Source: Leisingera sp. SS27 (lineage in GTDB: Bacteria > Pseudomonadota > Alphaproteobacteria > Rhodobacterales > Rhodobacteraceae). From it: a stretch of 64,000 nucleotides of DNA. The notes beneath the pieces were generated by a model. That model searched no databases and was not told where the DNA came from. It was given only the letters and a program-made list of their open reading frames with translations. The stretch is taken from contig NZ_JAQNCY010000003.1 in assembly GCF_028368855.1 (NCBI RefSeq), positions 186,001 to 250,000 on the forward strand, given 5' to 3'. Within the stretch, counting starts at the first letter, position 1; every line of letters starts with the position of its first letter. The translations under genes and the position numbers were made by a program. Positions 39,470 through 48,329 of this stretch are shown one piece after another.

Positions 39470-40663
39470 ATGACGAGCAACAACCTAAGCCTTTGGCGGA
39501 ATCCCCAGGCCATTGCGCTGCTGATGGCCGCCAGCCTCACGGTGATGGCCAACGCCACCATCAGCCCGGCGCTGGCAGGGCTGGAGCAAGAGTTTTCAGA
39601 TATGCCTGATGCGGGTTTCCTGGTGCGGCTGCTGGTCACCGCACCCTCGCTCGGGGTGATGCTGACCGCGCCGCTGGCGGGCTGGCTCATCGACGGCAAG
39701 GGGCGGCGGCCCGTGCTGCTGACGGGGATCTGGCTGTTCCTCCTGTGCGGCACCGCGGGGTATTACCTGCCAGGCCTGCACCTGATGCTCATCAGCCGCT
39801 TTGGACTTGGCATTGCCGTCGGGCTGATCATGACCGCGCAGACCGCGCTGATCGGCGATTATTTCACCGGTGCCAGCCGCCAGGCCCTGACCGGGCTGCA
39901 GATCTCTGCCCGCAATTTCGGCGGGCTGGTTTTCATCGGAACCGCCGGGCTGGCCGCCACCCTGTCGCCGCGGCTGCCGTTCCTGATCTACGGGCTGGCG
40001 GTGCTGTGTCTTTACACCGTCTGGCGCCACGCCCCCGAACCCCGGCGCAGCACCGGCGGGGCAGGGCAGGCGGAAACACCGGGCCACCCGGCCTGGCTGC
40101 CGCTGGTCATTGCCGTCTCTGCGCTGCAGATGCTGACCAATGGCCTATTCTTCATGATGCCGACCCAGCTGCCGTTCTTCTTTGCCTCCCAGGGCTTCAA
40201 CAGCGCGCTGATGACCGGCGCCGGGCTGGGTCTCTTGTCGCTTTGCGGCGGTATCGCCGCGCTCTTTTACGGCCGGCTCAAATCCAGGCTGCTGCACAGC
40301 GCCGTATTTGCCCTCGGCTATGGCGCGCTTGCTCTGGGGTTCACGGTACTGGCACAGCAGGGCAGCGCCGCCCTGTCCCTCGCAGGCGCGATGGCTGTCG
40401 GCATCGGCTACGCCACGGTTTCGCCGGGATTTGTCGCGATCGCTCTGGCGCTTGCTCCGTCCGCGCGCCGCGGCACTGCCGGCGCCATCCTTACGGCCTC
40501 GGTGTTCTGCGGCCAGTTCCTGTCGCCGTTCTTCACCACGCCGGCCATTGCCCGGTGGGGCTACGGCGGCACATTCGGCATGGCTGCAGCGGGTATTGCG
40601 CTGATGGCACTGACGGCCTTGACCGTTGCCCTGTCCGCAGGCCGCCGCCGCGTTGCCCCGTAA
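39470..40663 (+). CDS. MFS transporter, drug-efflux type
   Basis: 397 aa with twelve hydrophobic segments. The loop between helices 2 and 3 carries GWLIDGKGRRPVLL (motif A-like), and helix 5 has a Gly-rich stretch. There is no signal peptide. Divergence from a MerR regulator with two cysteines suggests inducible efflux of a toxic or redox-active compound. The substrate is unknown. A bidirectional terminator separates it from the convergent prs gene. Confidence 0.87.
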   Translation: MTSNNLSLWRNPQAIALLMAASLTVMANATISPALAGLEQEFSDMPDAGFLVRLLVTAPSLGVMLTAPLAGWLIDGKGRRPVLLTGIWLFLLCGTAGYYLPGLHLMLISRFGLGIAVGLIMTAQTALIGDYFTGASRQALTGLQISARNFGGLVFIGTAGLAATLSPRLPFLIYGLAVLCLYTVWRHAPEPRRSTGGAGQAETPGHPAWLPLVIAVSALQMLTNGLFFMMPTQLPFFFASQGFNSALMTGAGLGLLSLCGGIAALFYGRLKSRLLHSAVFALGYGALALGFTVLAQQGSAALSLAGAMAVGIGYATVSPGFVAIALALAPSARRGTAGAILTASVFCGQFLSPFFTTPAIARWGYGGTFGMAAAGIALMALTALTVALSAGRRRVAP

Positions 40664-40668
40664 AAGAA

Positions 40669-40692
40669 AAGCCCCGCACAACGGCGGGGCTT
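40669..40692. terminator. Bidirectional terminator between the MFS gene and prs
   Basis: AAGCCCCGC (40669-40677) pairs with GCGGGGCTT (40684-40692) around six bases, with an A-rich left flank and pyrimidine-rich right flank. A 14-base segment GCGGGGCTTCCTCA from its right arm is repeated at 40708-40721, where it overlaps the prs stop. Confidence 0.7.
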
Positions 40693-40718
40693 CCTCAAAT
40701 CCTGCAAGCGGGGCTTCC

Positions 40719-41741
40719 TCAGCCGCCGTTGGAATAGAGGCTCTCGTAGATCGGAACCAGGGTCTTGTCCTCGAACAGCGACGAAACGCTGGTGCCGTGC
40801 CAGATGTTCAGGATCGCCTGGGTGAACAGCGGCGCGGTCGGCACGATGCGGATGTTCGGCGCAGCCTTCACCTCTTCGGTCGGCTGGATCGAGTCGGTCA
40901 GCACCAGCGATTTCATCACCGAGTTGGTGACGCGCTCAACCGCGGGGCCGCTCATCACGCCGTGGGTGATATAGGCGTGCACTTCCTTGGCGCCGTTATC
41001 CAGCAGCACTTGCGCCGCCTTGCACAGCGTGCCGGCAGTGTCGCACATGTCGTCGACGATTAGGCAGATCTTGTCCTTCACGTCGCCGATCACGGTCATC
41101 TCCGCCACTTCACCGGGCTTCTCGCGGCGCTTGTCAACGATCGACAGCGGCGCGTTGATGCGCTTGGCCAGCTCGCGGGCACGGGCCACGCCGCCAACGT
41201 CCGGCGACACCACCATCAGCTCGCCCATCCGGTCCTTGAACTGGTCCTTCACGTCCAACGCAAAGATCGGGCTGGCATAGAGGTTGTCCACCGGAATGTC
41301 GAAGAAGCCCTGGATCTGCGCCGCGTGCAGGTCCATGGTCAGCACCCGCTCGATGCCCGCACCGGTCAGCATGTTGGCGACCAGCTTGGCCGAGATCGGC
41401 GTGCGCGCCTTGGTGCGGCGGTCCTGGCGGGCATATCCGAAGTAGGGGATCACCGCGGTGATGCGCTGGGCAGAGGAGCGGCGCAGCGCGTCGGCGATGA
41501 TCAGCAGTTCCATCAGGTTGTCATTGGCCGGGTTCGAGGTCGGCTGGATGATGAACATGTCCTCGCCGCGGACGTTCTCATAGACTTCGACGAAGATCTC
41601 GCCGTCATTGAACCGCTCGACGCGGGCATCCACCAGCCCCTGGTCGACACCGCGGTGCATGCTCATGCGGCGGGTAATGGCTTGGGCAAGAGGAAGGTTG
41701 GCGTTCCCAGCAATCAGCTTGGGTTCGTTCAAGGTCGGCAT
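40719..41741 (-). CDS. prs: Ribose-phosphate pyrophosphokinase (PRPP synthetase)
   Basis: 340 aa. Class I PRPP synthetase motifs are visible: the flexible loop [17 protein letters not shown] near 105, [18 protein letters not shown] near 138, and the PRPP-binding [13 protein letters not shown] near 235. It makes PRPP from ribose 5-phosphate and ATP for nucleotide, histidine and tryptophan synthesis. The 14 residues before the usual start region of shorter homologues match the longer alphaproteobacterial form. The gene is single, with its promoter in the 110 bases shared with the divergent hydrolase. Confidence 0.96.
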   Translation of the reverse strand: MPTLNEPKLIAGNANLPLAQAITRRMSMHRGVDQGLVDARVERFNDGEIFVEVYENVRGEDMFIIQPTSNPANDNLMELLIIADALRRSSAQRITAVIPYFGYARQDRRTKARTPISAKLVANMLTGAGIERVLTMDLHAAQIQGFFDIPVDNLYASPIFALDVKDQFKDRMGELMVVSPDVGGVARARELAKRINAPLSIVDKRREKPGEVAEMTVIGDVKDKICLIVDDMCDTAGTLCKAAQVLLDNGAKEVHAYITHGVMSGPAVERVTNSVMKSLVLTDSIQPTEEVKAAPNIRIVPTAPLFTQAILNIWHGTSVSSLFEDKTLVPIYESLYSNGG

Positions 41742-41851
41742 TGGCTGTTATCCCCAGGCAGCAATGGCAATGTGTCAGATTCGTGATATTGAACCCCGCT
41801 TATCATGCACTTACCCTCGCGCATAGTTCTAAGCGGGAGAAACAGCTTTTG

Positions 41852-42688
41852 GTGGCATCCGGGATACCCCCTTCAACCCCGCGTCAAACTTCGTGCCGCG
41901 CGCCCCAGGTGTTCCACCGCAGCTTCGGCAACGGCCCGCGCCCCGTGCTGGCGGTGCATTGCTCGCTGGCCCATTCCGGCGCCTGGCGCGGTGTGGCTGA
42001 GGCGCTGGCCGGGGACATCACCCTCACCGCCTTCGATATGCTCAGCCATGGCCGCAGTCCGGACTGGGACGGGCAGGGCAACTACCAGCTGTTGAACATG
42101 CAGGCAGGGCTTTCGCTGCTGACGGCCCCCGTGGACCTCGTCGGCCACTCTTTCGGCGCCACGGTAGCGCTGCGCATGGCGATGGCCCGCCCCGATCTGG
42201 TGCGCAGCCTCACCCTGATTGAGCCGGTGCTGTTCGCCGCCGCGCAGGACGAGGACCCTGCCGCCTTTGCCGAACTTGAGGCCGCCAGTCAGCCCGCCGA
42301 GGCGGCCTGGGCCTCTGGCGACCGCGAGCGGACCACCCGGCTGTTCAACCGCATGTGGGGCACAGGAGAGCCTAAATGGCCCGATCTGCCAGCCCCCGCC
42401 CGCGCCGCCATGGTCCGCGCCATGCCGGTGGTGATGGCCAGCCGCGCGGTGCTGCATTCGGATGCAAACGGCACCCTGGTGCCCGGCGCGCTGGACACCG
42501 TGACGATGCCGGTGCAGATCCTGACTGGGGCCGCCAGCCCGCCCGTCATCCCCGCCATCACCCGCAGCCTCTGCCGCCGTCTGCCCGCAGCCGCGCACAC
42601 CGCGGTGCCGGGCGCGGGCCACATGCTGCCAATTACCCACCCGGCGGAAACCGCCGCGCTGCTGCGCCGCTTCTGGCAGGCGCACTGA
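41852..42688 (+). CDS. Alpha/beta hydrolase
   Basis: 278 aa from GTG 41852; TTG 41849 is a close alternative, and no ATG is available before the conserved core. The nucleophile elbow is GHSFGA near residue 98, and the catalytic His lies in GAGHMLPITHP near 254. The oxyanion strand is VLAVHCSLAHSGAW, with a Cys-Ser in place of the usual HG. Substrate unknown; esterase or C-C hydrolase activity is plausible. It is followed at short distance on the same strand by a SnoaL-like gene and an HCCA isomerase-like gene. Confidence 0.8.
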   Translation: MASGIPPSTPRQTSCRAPQVFHRSFGNGPRPVLAVHCSLAHSGAWRGVAEALAGDITLTAFDMLSHGRSPDWDGQGNYQLLNMQAGLSLLTAPVDLVGHSFGATVALRMAMARPDLVRSLTLIEPVLFAAAQDEDPAAFAELEAASQPAEAAWASGDRERTTRLFNRMWGTGEPKWPDLPAPARAAMVRAMPVVMASRAVLHSDANGTLVPGALDTVTMPVQILTGAASPPVIPAITRSLCRRLPAAAHTAVPGAGHMLPITHPAETAALLRRFWQAH

Positions 42689-42755
42689 CCCTTTGCACCA
42701 CCGCGATGGACGCGGCAGGATAGGGGCCAAGGCCCGCAGACAGGAGACGGCACAG

Positions 42756-43514
42756 ATGGCATCGAAAAAGGACCTGCTGAAAACCCTCCTCAAAGGGCTG
42801 GAGACCGGCGACCCGGCCTCTGCCTCCGTCGTCAACGAGGCGAAATACATCCAGCACAACCCGCAGACCCACGAGGGCAGCGAGGGGCTGGCGGTGCTTT
42901 TCGCCCGCCTCGCCAAGACCTCGCCCCGCGTCACCTTTAAACGGGTGTTCGAGGATGGCGATTTCGCCTTTGCCCATATCGAATACGATTTCTCCTCGCT
43001 GCGCGCGGCCTTTGAGGTGTTCCGCTTCGAGGACGGCCAGGCCGTGGAGCATTGGGACAATATCCAGTCCCTGCGCGGCCCCAACCCGTCAGGCCGCGGC
43101 ATGCAGGACGGCGCCACGGAGATCACCGGTCTGCACAAGACCGGGGCCAACCGTACCCTCGCGCGCAGTTACACGGAGAAGGTGCTGATCGGACGCCAGC
43201 TGGACCTCCTGCCGGATTTTGTCCGCGCGGATCTCATCCAGCACAACCCGGACCTTGCCGACGGCCTGCCTGCCTTGAATGACGCGCTGGCAGCCACGGA
43301 AGACGGCATGCCCGTAATTCAGTACCAGCATCTCCACCGGGTGCTGGCAGAGGGCAACTTCGTGCTCTGCGCCTGCGAGGGCCAGCGGGGCGGCATCCAC
43401 ACCAGCTTCTACGATCTCTACCGCATCGAGGACGGCAGGATCGCCGAACACTGGGACACGATCGAAGCCATCCCCCCGCGCAGTGAATGGAAGAACGGCA
43501 ACGGCAAGTTCTGA
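42756..43514 (+). CDS. Tandem SnoaL/NTF2-like domain protein
   Basis: 252 aa from ATG 42756, eight bases after AGGAG. Two SnoaL-like halves are evident: YIQHNP (about residue 31) with FRFEDGQAVEHWDNIQ (about 90), and LIQHNP (about 162) with YRIEDGRIAEHWDTIE (about 228). Each half has the QHNP and EHWD motifs of SnoaL-like proteins, which include polyketide cyclases and many uncharacterised small enzymes. The duplication within one chain would form an intramolecular pseudo-dimer. Reaction unknown. Confidence 0.82.
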   Translation: MASKKDLLKTLLKGLETGDPASASVVNEAKYIQHNPQTHEGSEGLAVLFARLAKTSPRVTFKRVFEDGDFAFAHIEYDFSSLRAAFEVFRFEDGQAVEHWDNIQSLRGPNPSGRGMQDGATEITGLHKTGANRTLARSYTEKVLIGRQLDLLPDFVRADLIQHNPDLADGLPALNDALAATEDGMPVIQYQHLHRVLAEGNFVLCACEGQRGGIHTSFYDLYRIEDGRIAEHWDTIEAIPPRSEWKNGNGKF

Positions 43515-43582
43515 CAACAGGTGCCAAATGCTCTATCCTGTGCCTGACCGGTGAAACGCGCGGCAAACAGCAGGAGGCCCCC

Positions 43583-44176
43583 ATGCCCGGACTGGATTTC
43601 TGGTATTCGATCGGCAGCACCTACAGTTACCTCACCGTGATGCGTATCGGTGACGCGGCAGCGCAGGCGGGCATTCCCGTCCGATGGCGCCCCTTCAACG
43701 TGCGCCATGTGATGACGGTGCAGAACAACATCCCGTTCAAGGACAAGCCGGAAAAGACCGCCTATATGTGGCGCGACATCGAACGCCGCGCCGGGCGCTA
43801 CGGCTTTCACGCAAGGCTGCCCGCGCCTTATCCGCTGCCGGAACTTGTACTGGCCAACCAGGTCGCCGCGCTGGGCGCGGCAGAGGGCTGGGGCGAGGCC
43901 TATACCCAGGCCGCCTACCGCTGCTGGTTTGAGGCCGGCCAGCCTGCGGGCGAGGACCCGAACCTTTCCGCCAGCCTCCAGGCCGCGGGCCAGGATCCAG
44001 ACCGCGTGCTGGCAGAGGCGGTGTCGGACAAGACCGTCAAACTGCTGGCGGACGCAACGGAAGAGGCAATGGCGCTGGGCATCTTCGGCGCGCCCAGCTT
44101 CGTTGTAGCGGGGGAGGTCTTCTGGGGCGACGACCGGCTGGAGGACGCCCTTCTCTGGGCGCAGGGCAACCGTTAG
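43583..44176 (+). CDS. 2-hydroxychromene-2-carboxylate isomerase-like (DsbA/GST-kappa fold)
   Basis: 197 aa from ATG 43583 after CAGGAGG. The N-terminus LDFWYSIGSTYSYL is the kappa-GST/HCCA isomerase active-site loop, with Ser in place of the DsbA cysteine. A thioredoxin-fold C-terminus carries FGAPSFVVAGEVFWGDDRL. HCCA isomerase acts in naphthalene degradation; roseobacter copies outside such pathways probably do other glutathione-dependent isomerisations. It lies 68 bases after the SnoaL-like gene, perhaps in the same transcript. Confidence 0.85.
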   Translation: MPGLDFWYSIGSTYSYLTVMRIGDAAAQAGIPVRWRPFNVRHVMTVQNNIPFKDKPEKTAYMWRDIERRAGRYGFHARLPAPYPLPELVLANQVAALGAAEGWGEAYTQAAYRCWFEAGQPAGEDPNLSASLQAAGQDPDRVLAEAVSDKTVKLLADATEEAMALGIFGAPSFVVAGEVFWGDDRLEDALLWAQGNR

Positions 44177-44194
44177 GCGCCGCCCCGCGAGAAA

Positions 44195-45229
44195 TCACAG
44201 CAGCGACAGGAACGCCCGGATATCTTCCTCCGGCACCGACCAGTCGCAGACAAACCGGGCCGTGACCATCTCATGCTCCGGCCCCTGCAGCAGCCCGTCC
44301 CACAGGTGATAGATCGCACCTGCGGCGAACAGCCCTTGATGCTTGCGGCGGGGCAGGGCGGCAAAGATCATGTTGGCCTGGGCGGGATGGGTGAAATGCG
44401 CGCCCGCCGCCTCCAGCCCCTCGGCCAGCAGCGCTGTTTTCGCGTTGGCCGCGCGGGCATTCTCCAGCCACAGATCGTCGCTCAGATAGGCCAGCATCTG
44501 CGCCGACAGATAGCGGTGCTTGGAAAACAGATGCGCGCCGCGCTTGCGGCGGTACTCGAACTCCTGCGCGTGGCGGGGATCAAAGAAGATCACCGCCTCC
44601 ACCCCCATGCAGCCGTTCTTGGTGCCGCCGAACGAGATCGCATCAACACCGGCTTTCCAGGTCATCTCTGCAGGCGTGCAGCCCAGCGACACCAGCGCAT
44701 TGGTAAACCGCGCGCCGTCCATATGCACCGGCAGCCCGTATTCCTTGGCCGCTCCGCAGATGGCCTGCAGCTCCGCAAGGCTGTAGACGGTGCCGAATTC
44801 CGTCACCTGCGTCAGCGACACCGGCCCCCGCTGCGGCCCGTGCACGCCGCGGGTTTCCTCACCCTCGATGGCAGCGCGCAAGCCTTCGGAGGTCATCTTG
44901 TCGGCCTCGGTCACCAGCGTCAGCTTGGCGCCCCCGGTGTAGAACTCCGGCGCGTTGCATTCGTCCATGTTGATATGGGCAGGTTTGGTGCAGAACACCG
45001 TCTGCCAGGGCTGCGCCAGGGTCGACAGTGCCAGCACATTGGCGGCGGTGCCGGTGGCCACCAGATAAACAGCCGCCTCCGGCGCCTCGAAAATCCCCCG
45101 GATCCGCTCTGTCACCTCGGCCATTTCCGCGTCCGCGCCATAGCCCATGGCATAGCCCTGGTTGGCCCGCGCCAGCGCGTCGAGGATCTGCTGCGGCACC
45201 GGGCCGGAGTTGTCAGAGGCGAAATGCAT
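44195..45229 (-). CDS. ltaE: Low-specificity L-threonine aldolase
   Basis: 344 aa. A fold-type I PLP enzyme with the internal aldimine lysine at residue 204 in SFGGTKNG. The MHFASDNSGPVP start, HMDGARFTNALV near 178 and the ATGTAAN loop near 58 are typical. It cleaves threonine or allo-threonine to glycine and acetaldehyde. The gene is convergent with the HCCA isomerase-like gene and appears monocistronic. Confidence 0.9.
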   Translation of the reverse strand: MHFASDNSGPVPQQILDALARANQGYAMGYGADAEMAEVTERIRGIFEAPEAAVYLVATGTAANVLALSTLAQPWQTVFCTKPAHINMDECNAPEFYTGGAKLTLVTEADKMTSEGLRAAIEGEETRGVHGPQRGPVSLTQVTEFGTVYSLAELQAICGAAKEYGLPVHMDGARFTNALVSLGCTPAEMTWKAGVDAISFGGTKNGCMGVEAVIFFDPRHAQEFEYRRKRGAHLFSKHRYLSAQMLAYLSDDLWLENARAANAKTALLAEGLEAAGAHFTHPAQANMIFAALPRRKHQGLFAAGAIYHLWDGLLQGPEHEMVTARFVCDWSVPEEDIRAFLSLL

Positions 45230-45317
45230 CAGCGAAGTCCCTTGGTCAGCCAGTGGTATTGCCTAGCAGTAGGCAGTTCCGGCGCCGGTGCCAAGGCCGT
45301 TCCGGGCAGCCGCCGGC

Positions 45318-45524
45318 TCAAAACAGCTGCGCAAACAACAGCCCCAGCCCAATGCCGGAAATGGTTCCCGCCGTCGCCCATATCATCAGCTGCTTGCCAA
45401 GGCGGTACTGATGCCAGGCCTTGATTTCACTGGCTTGCTTGCTGCTCAGACCCAGGGTCGAAAGGAACTCCCGGGCTTTGTAGGTCTCTCTTTCGCTGAA
45501 ATAGGTGCCGTGCTCGAATGGCAT
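45318..45524 (-). CDS. Small single-pass membrane protein, unknown function
   Basis: 68 aa. A strong GAGGAGGG site lies six bases before the ATG. Residues 1-44 are hydrophilic and helical (SERETYKAREFLSTLGLSS); residues 46-68 form one C-terminal transmembrane helix (LMIWATAGTISGIGLGLLF) ending two residues later. It resembles tail-anchored small proteins. No family recognised. It lies between ltaE and the ycgN-like gene on the same strand but is well separated from both. Confidence 0.7.
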   Translation of the reverse strand: MPFEHGTYFSERETYKAREFLSTLGLSSKQASEIKAWHQYRLGKQLMIWATAGTISGIGLGLLFAQLF

Positions 45525-45646
45525 CTGCCGCCCTCCTCATTGGGAAACCTTTTGGGATTCCCTCATCATGGCGGCGGGGTTGCACGCAATGCAGCCTTAA
45601 ATTGCATTCCTGTTTAATAGCGGCATACCTTGCGCAGGCAGCAGGC

Positions 45647-46129
45647 TCAGCCGGTCGGCTCTTCAATGATGTGGTCTTCCCACTCATCCTCGGCGATCTC
45701 AAACTCCGACACCGTCCAGCCGCGCACTGAAACGCCAGCCTCATGCACGCTTTCCGGCGTTCCGGTCAGCAGCGGGTGCCATTCCGGCAGCGGTTTGCCC
45801 TGCCACAACAGGCGGTAGGCGCAGGTTTCCGGCATCCAATAGGCGTGGGTGTCCAGGTTCTCAGGCTTCAGCACGATGCACTCGGGGATGAACTGATGGC
45901 GGATCGGATACTGGGCGCAGCGGCAGGTCGCGTCATCCAGCAGGCGGCAGGCCACCCGCGTCAGGGCAACCTCGCCGGTCTCCTCATCCTCCAGCTTGTT
46001 CAGGCAGCATTTGCCGCAGCCGTCGCACAGCGCTTCCCATTCCTTCTGGTTCAGGTCCTTCAGCGGCTTCTTCTCCCAGAAGCGCTGGCCCAGGCCGGAG
46101 CGGTCGATCACGTCTTTTGCAGGTTTCAT
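45647..46129 (-). CDS. YcgN family cysteine-cluster protein (UPF0260)
   Basis: 160 aa. The cysteine cluster is visible as CDGCGKCCLNK near residue 36, with further Cys in VACRLLDDATCRCAQYP and FIPEC. This pattern matches the zinc/iron-chelating CxxxCxxCC family. The ATG overlaps the ribF stop (ATGA), so it is translationally coupled to ribF. The biochemical role is unknown, though metal binding is likely. Confidence 0.88.
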   Translation of the reverse strand: MKPAKDVIDRSGLGQRFWEKKPLKDLNQKEWEALCDGCGKCCLNKLEDEETGEVALTRVACRLLDDATCRCAQYPIRHQFIPECIVLKPENLDTHAYWMPETCAYRLLWQGKPLPEWHPLLTGTPESVHEAGVSVRGWTVSEFEIAEDEWEDHIIEEPTG

Positions 46130-47058
46130 AGCGCCGCCAGAATGTCACGCGCCTCGGCGCAATCCGCGTCCATCTGCGCGATCAGCGTGTCCAGCCCGTC
46201 GAACTTCATCTCCGGCCGCAAAAAGGCGACCAGCCCCACCGACAGCGTCGCGCCGTAAAGATCGCCGGAGAAATCAAACACGAATGTCTCGATATTCGGG
46301 ACCACGCCCCCGAACATCGGCCGCACCCCGACAGAGGCGGCACCGCGGTAACTGCCCTTATGCGGCCCGTCCAGGACATCGACCAGCACTGCATAGACGC
46401 CAAAGCACGGCTGATGCAGCCCGTCGATCGACATGTTGGCTGTCGGGAAGCCCAGCTCCCGCCCGCGCTGCTCGCCGCCGATCACGGTGCCCTCGATCCG
46501 GTGCCAATGGCCCAGCATCTCCTTGGCATCGGCAGGCCGCCCTTCGCTCAGCGCATTGCGGATCGCGGTGGAGGACACCGCGTGTTCGGAATATTCCATC
46601 AGGGGCGCAATCGTTACGCCAAACCCGTACTGTTCGCCAAAGCGCTGCAGGTCTTCGGCATTGCCCGCGCGCCCCTTGCCGAAACAGAAATCGGCACCCA
46701 CCACCACATGCGCCAGCCCCAGCCCTTCAGAGATCACGTCGCGGGCAAACTCCTCCGGCGTCAGGCTCGACAGCGCGGTGTTGAAGTTCAGCTCATAAAG
46801 CCGCTCCACCCCCAGCTTCTCCAGCCGGTGAGCGCGGGTCTCGGCGCGCATCAGCCGGAACGGCGGCGCATCGGGGGCAAAATACTCGCGCGGGTGCGGC
46901 TCAAACGTCATCACCCCCAAGGGCGCCCCCGGGGCGGCCTTGCGGGCCAGCTCGATCACCGACTGATGGCCCAGATGCACGCCGTCGAAATTGCCGATGG
47001 CAACGGTGGCGCCCCGGTCCTGGTGTTCGACGAATTCATAATCTCTGACGATACGCAT
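46126..47058 (-). CDS. ribF: Bifunctional riboflavin kinase / FAD synthetase
   Basis: 310 aa from ATG 47058 (MRIVRDYEFVEHQDRG); the longer frame adds a Pro/Arg-rich stretch unlike the family. The nucleotidyltransferase motif GNFDGVHLGH is near residues 20-29, and HVVVGADFCFGKGRAG near 110. The C-terminal flavokinase domain starts with RIEGTVIGGEQRGRELGFPTAN near 180. It converts riboflavin to FMN and then FAD. It is followed by an overlapping ycgN-like gene. Confidence 0.95.
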   Translation of the reverse strand: MRIVRDYEFVEHQDRGATVAIGNFDGVHLGHQSVIELARKAAPGAPLGVMTFEPHPREYFAPDAPPFRLMRAETRAHRLEKLGVERLYELNFNTALSSLTPEEFARDVISEGLGLAHVVVGADFCFGKGRAGNAEDLQRFGEQYGFGVTIAPLMEYSEHAVSSTAIRNALSEGRPADAKEMLGHWHRIEGTVIGGEQRGRELGFPTANMSIDGLHQPCFGVYAVLVDVLDGPHKGSYRGAASVGVRPMFGGVVPNIETFVFDFSGDLYGATLSVGLVAFLRPEMKFDGLDTLIAQMDADCAEARDILAAL

Positions 47059-47666
47059 GGCGCATCCGTACCTGCACCGCGGCGGCGGTTCAAGCGGCCA
47101 GTGCGGGAGGGGGAGAGAGCCGGGAGGGCGCCTGCACGCGGGGTGGCGTTGCAACGGCTATGCATGGCAGTTTATCCCTGCAACGTCCGTACAACTCATC
47201 ATGGGACTACTGCACTTGCCAAAGCGCCAGCCCGGTGGGGCGGGCAGGCGCTCGCCCGGCGGCGCTGCGCGCCTTGATTCCGGGCGGGATGGCCTACCCT
47301 CACTGGGGCGTTGCGCCCCCACCGTACGCCCCCTTCACGCAACCCTCACGTGTAAATGCCAAACTGCCTCCTGATCGCGATCCCCCGCCATGGCTCTGCG
47401 CATGGGCCATGATACGAGGCGCAGGCATCTATGGGCTGCCTGCGCGACACCCCGGAGACCGGCCCTGATAAAAAGGGGGTCGTCCAAGCGAACTTGTCCG
47501 AGCAGGCCCCCGGCGGGGTCTGTCCACCTCCACCCGGCGGCGCCGCCCCCTTAATTGGGCTTCAGCGCATAAACGGAAACAAAATGGCCGGAACGAAACA
47601 GACCGGCAAAGAAAAACCGCCAAGGGCAAAGGCCCCCGGTGGCTGAAACGGCTGCGTGCGGAAAAT
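47059..47666. other. Gene-free, GC-rich interval
   Basis: About 600 bases between ribF (start) and a MaoC gene (end). I see no gene: open frames here are Pro/Arg/Gly-rich artefacts of high GC without ribosome sites. It contains several GC-rich self-complementary patches near 47230-47275 and 47460-47545 but no clean terminator. The ribF promoter should lie in the left part. Confidence 0.5.
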
Positions 47667-48110
47667 TCAGTCGAACTTGCGCGAGGGCGCCATCACCATG
47701 GCCTCGCCCACCAGCACCTTCTTGCCATCCACGATGCAGCGGCAGTCCAGCTTGACCCGGCGCTTGTCGATCACGATGTCGGTCACCTCGACCTCCGCCA
47801 GCACCAGATCACCCGGGCGCACCGGTGCCAGGAACTTGAGCGACTGGCTCATGTAGATGGTGCCATGGCCCGGCAGCTGCTCGCCAATGACGGCAGAGAT
47901 CAGCCCAGCGGTCAGCATCCCATGCGCAATCCGGCCTTCAAAGATGGTGTCCTGGGCATAATCGTCGTCCAGATGCACCGGGTTGCGGTCAGTCGACACC
48001 TGGGCGAATTTCTCGATGTCCTCATCGGTGATGACTTTGCGCAGGTAACGCACCATGCCCATCTCGATGTCCTCGATGCAGATGGTTCCGCGCGGCATGT
48101 TGTCCAACAT
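47667..48110 (-). CDS. MaoC family dehydratase, (R)-specific enoyl-CoA hydratase-like
   Basis: 147 aa from ATG 48110 (MLDNMPRGTICIEDIEMGM), five bases after GGAGG. The hot-dog-fold active-site stretch is FAQVSTDRNPVHLDDDYA near residues 38-55, with the catalytic Asp and His of R-hydratases, followed by GRIAHGMLTAGLISAV. Such enzymes hydrate trans-2-enoyl-CoA to (R)-3-hydroxyacyl-CoA, often feeding polyhydroxyalkanoate synthesis (PhaJ). No pha genes are nearby, so the pathway is open. Monocistronic. Confidence 0.87.
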   Translation of the reverse strand: MLDNMPRGTICIEDIEMGMVRYLRKVITDEDIEKFAQVSTDRNPVHLDDDYAQDTIFEGRIAHGMLTAGLISAVIGEQLPGHGTIYMSQSLKFLAPVRPGDLVLAEVEVTDIVIDKRRVKLDCRCIVDGKKVLVGEAMVMAPSRKFD

Positions 48111-48329
48111 TTCATCCTCCGTTCGCCCGGTCCTGCACGTGTTGCTTGACCGTTCGGCGTTGTAACTTTTGCGCGCCACCATGGCCGCTTGCGCAACTTT
48201 ATTACTTTGCAACTGCAGAAAATCAAGCGATTCTTGAAAAGAATGGCCGCCTGGACCGGCCCGCAGCCGCTGCTGTTGAAAACGCACAGGTTTTGCCCCA
48301 GCCTTTGCGGGGAGTGGAGGAGGCGCGGA

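Noticed and set aside
47059..47666. Small genes in the ribF-MaoC gap
   Set aside because: Frames are Pro/Arg/Gly-rich and lack ribosome sites.
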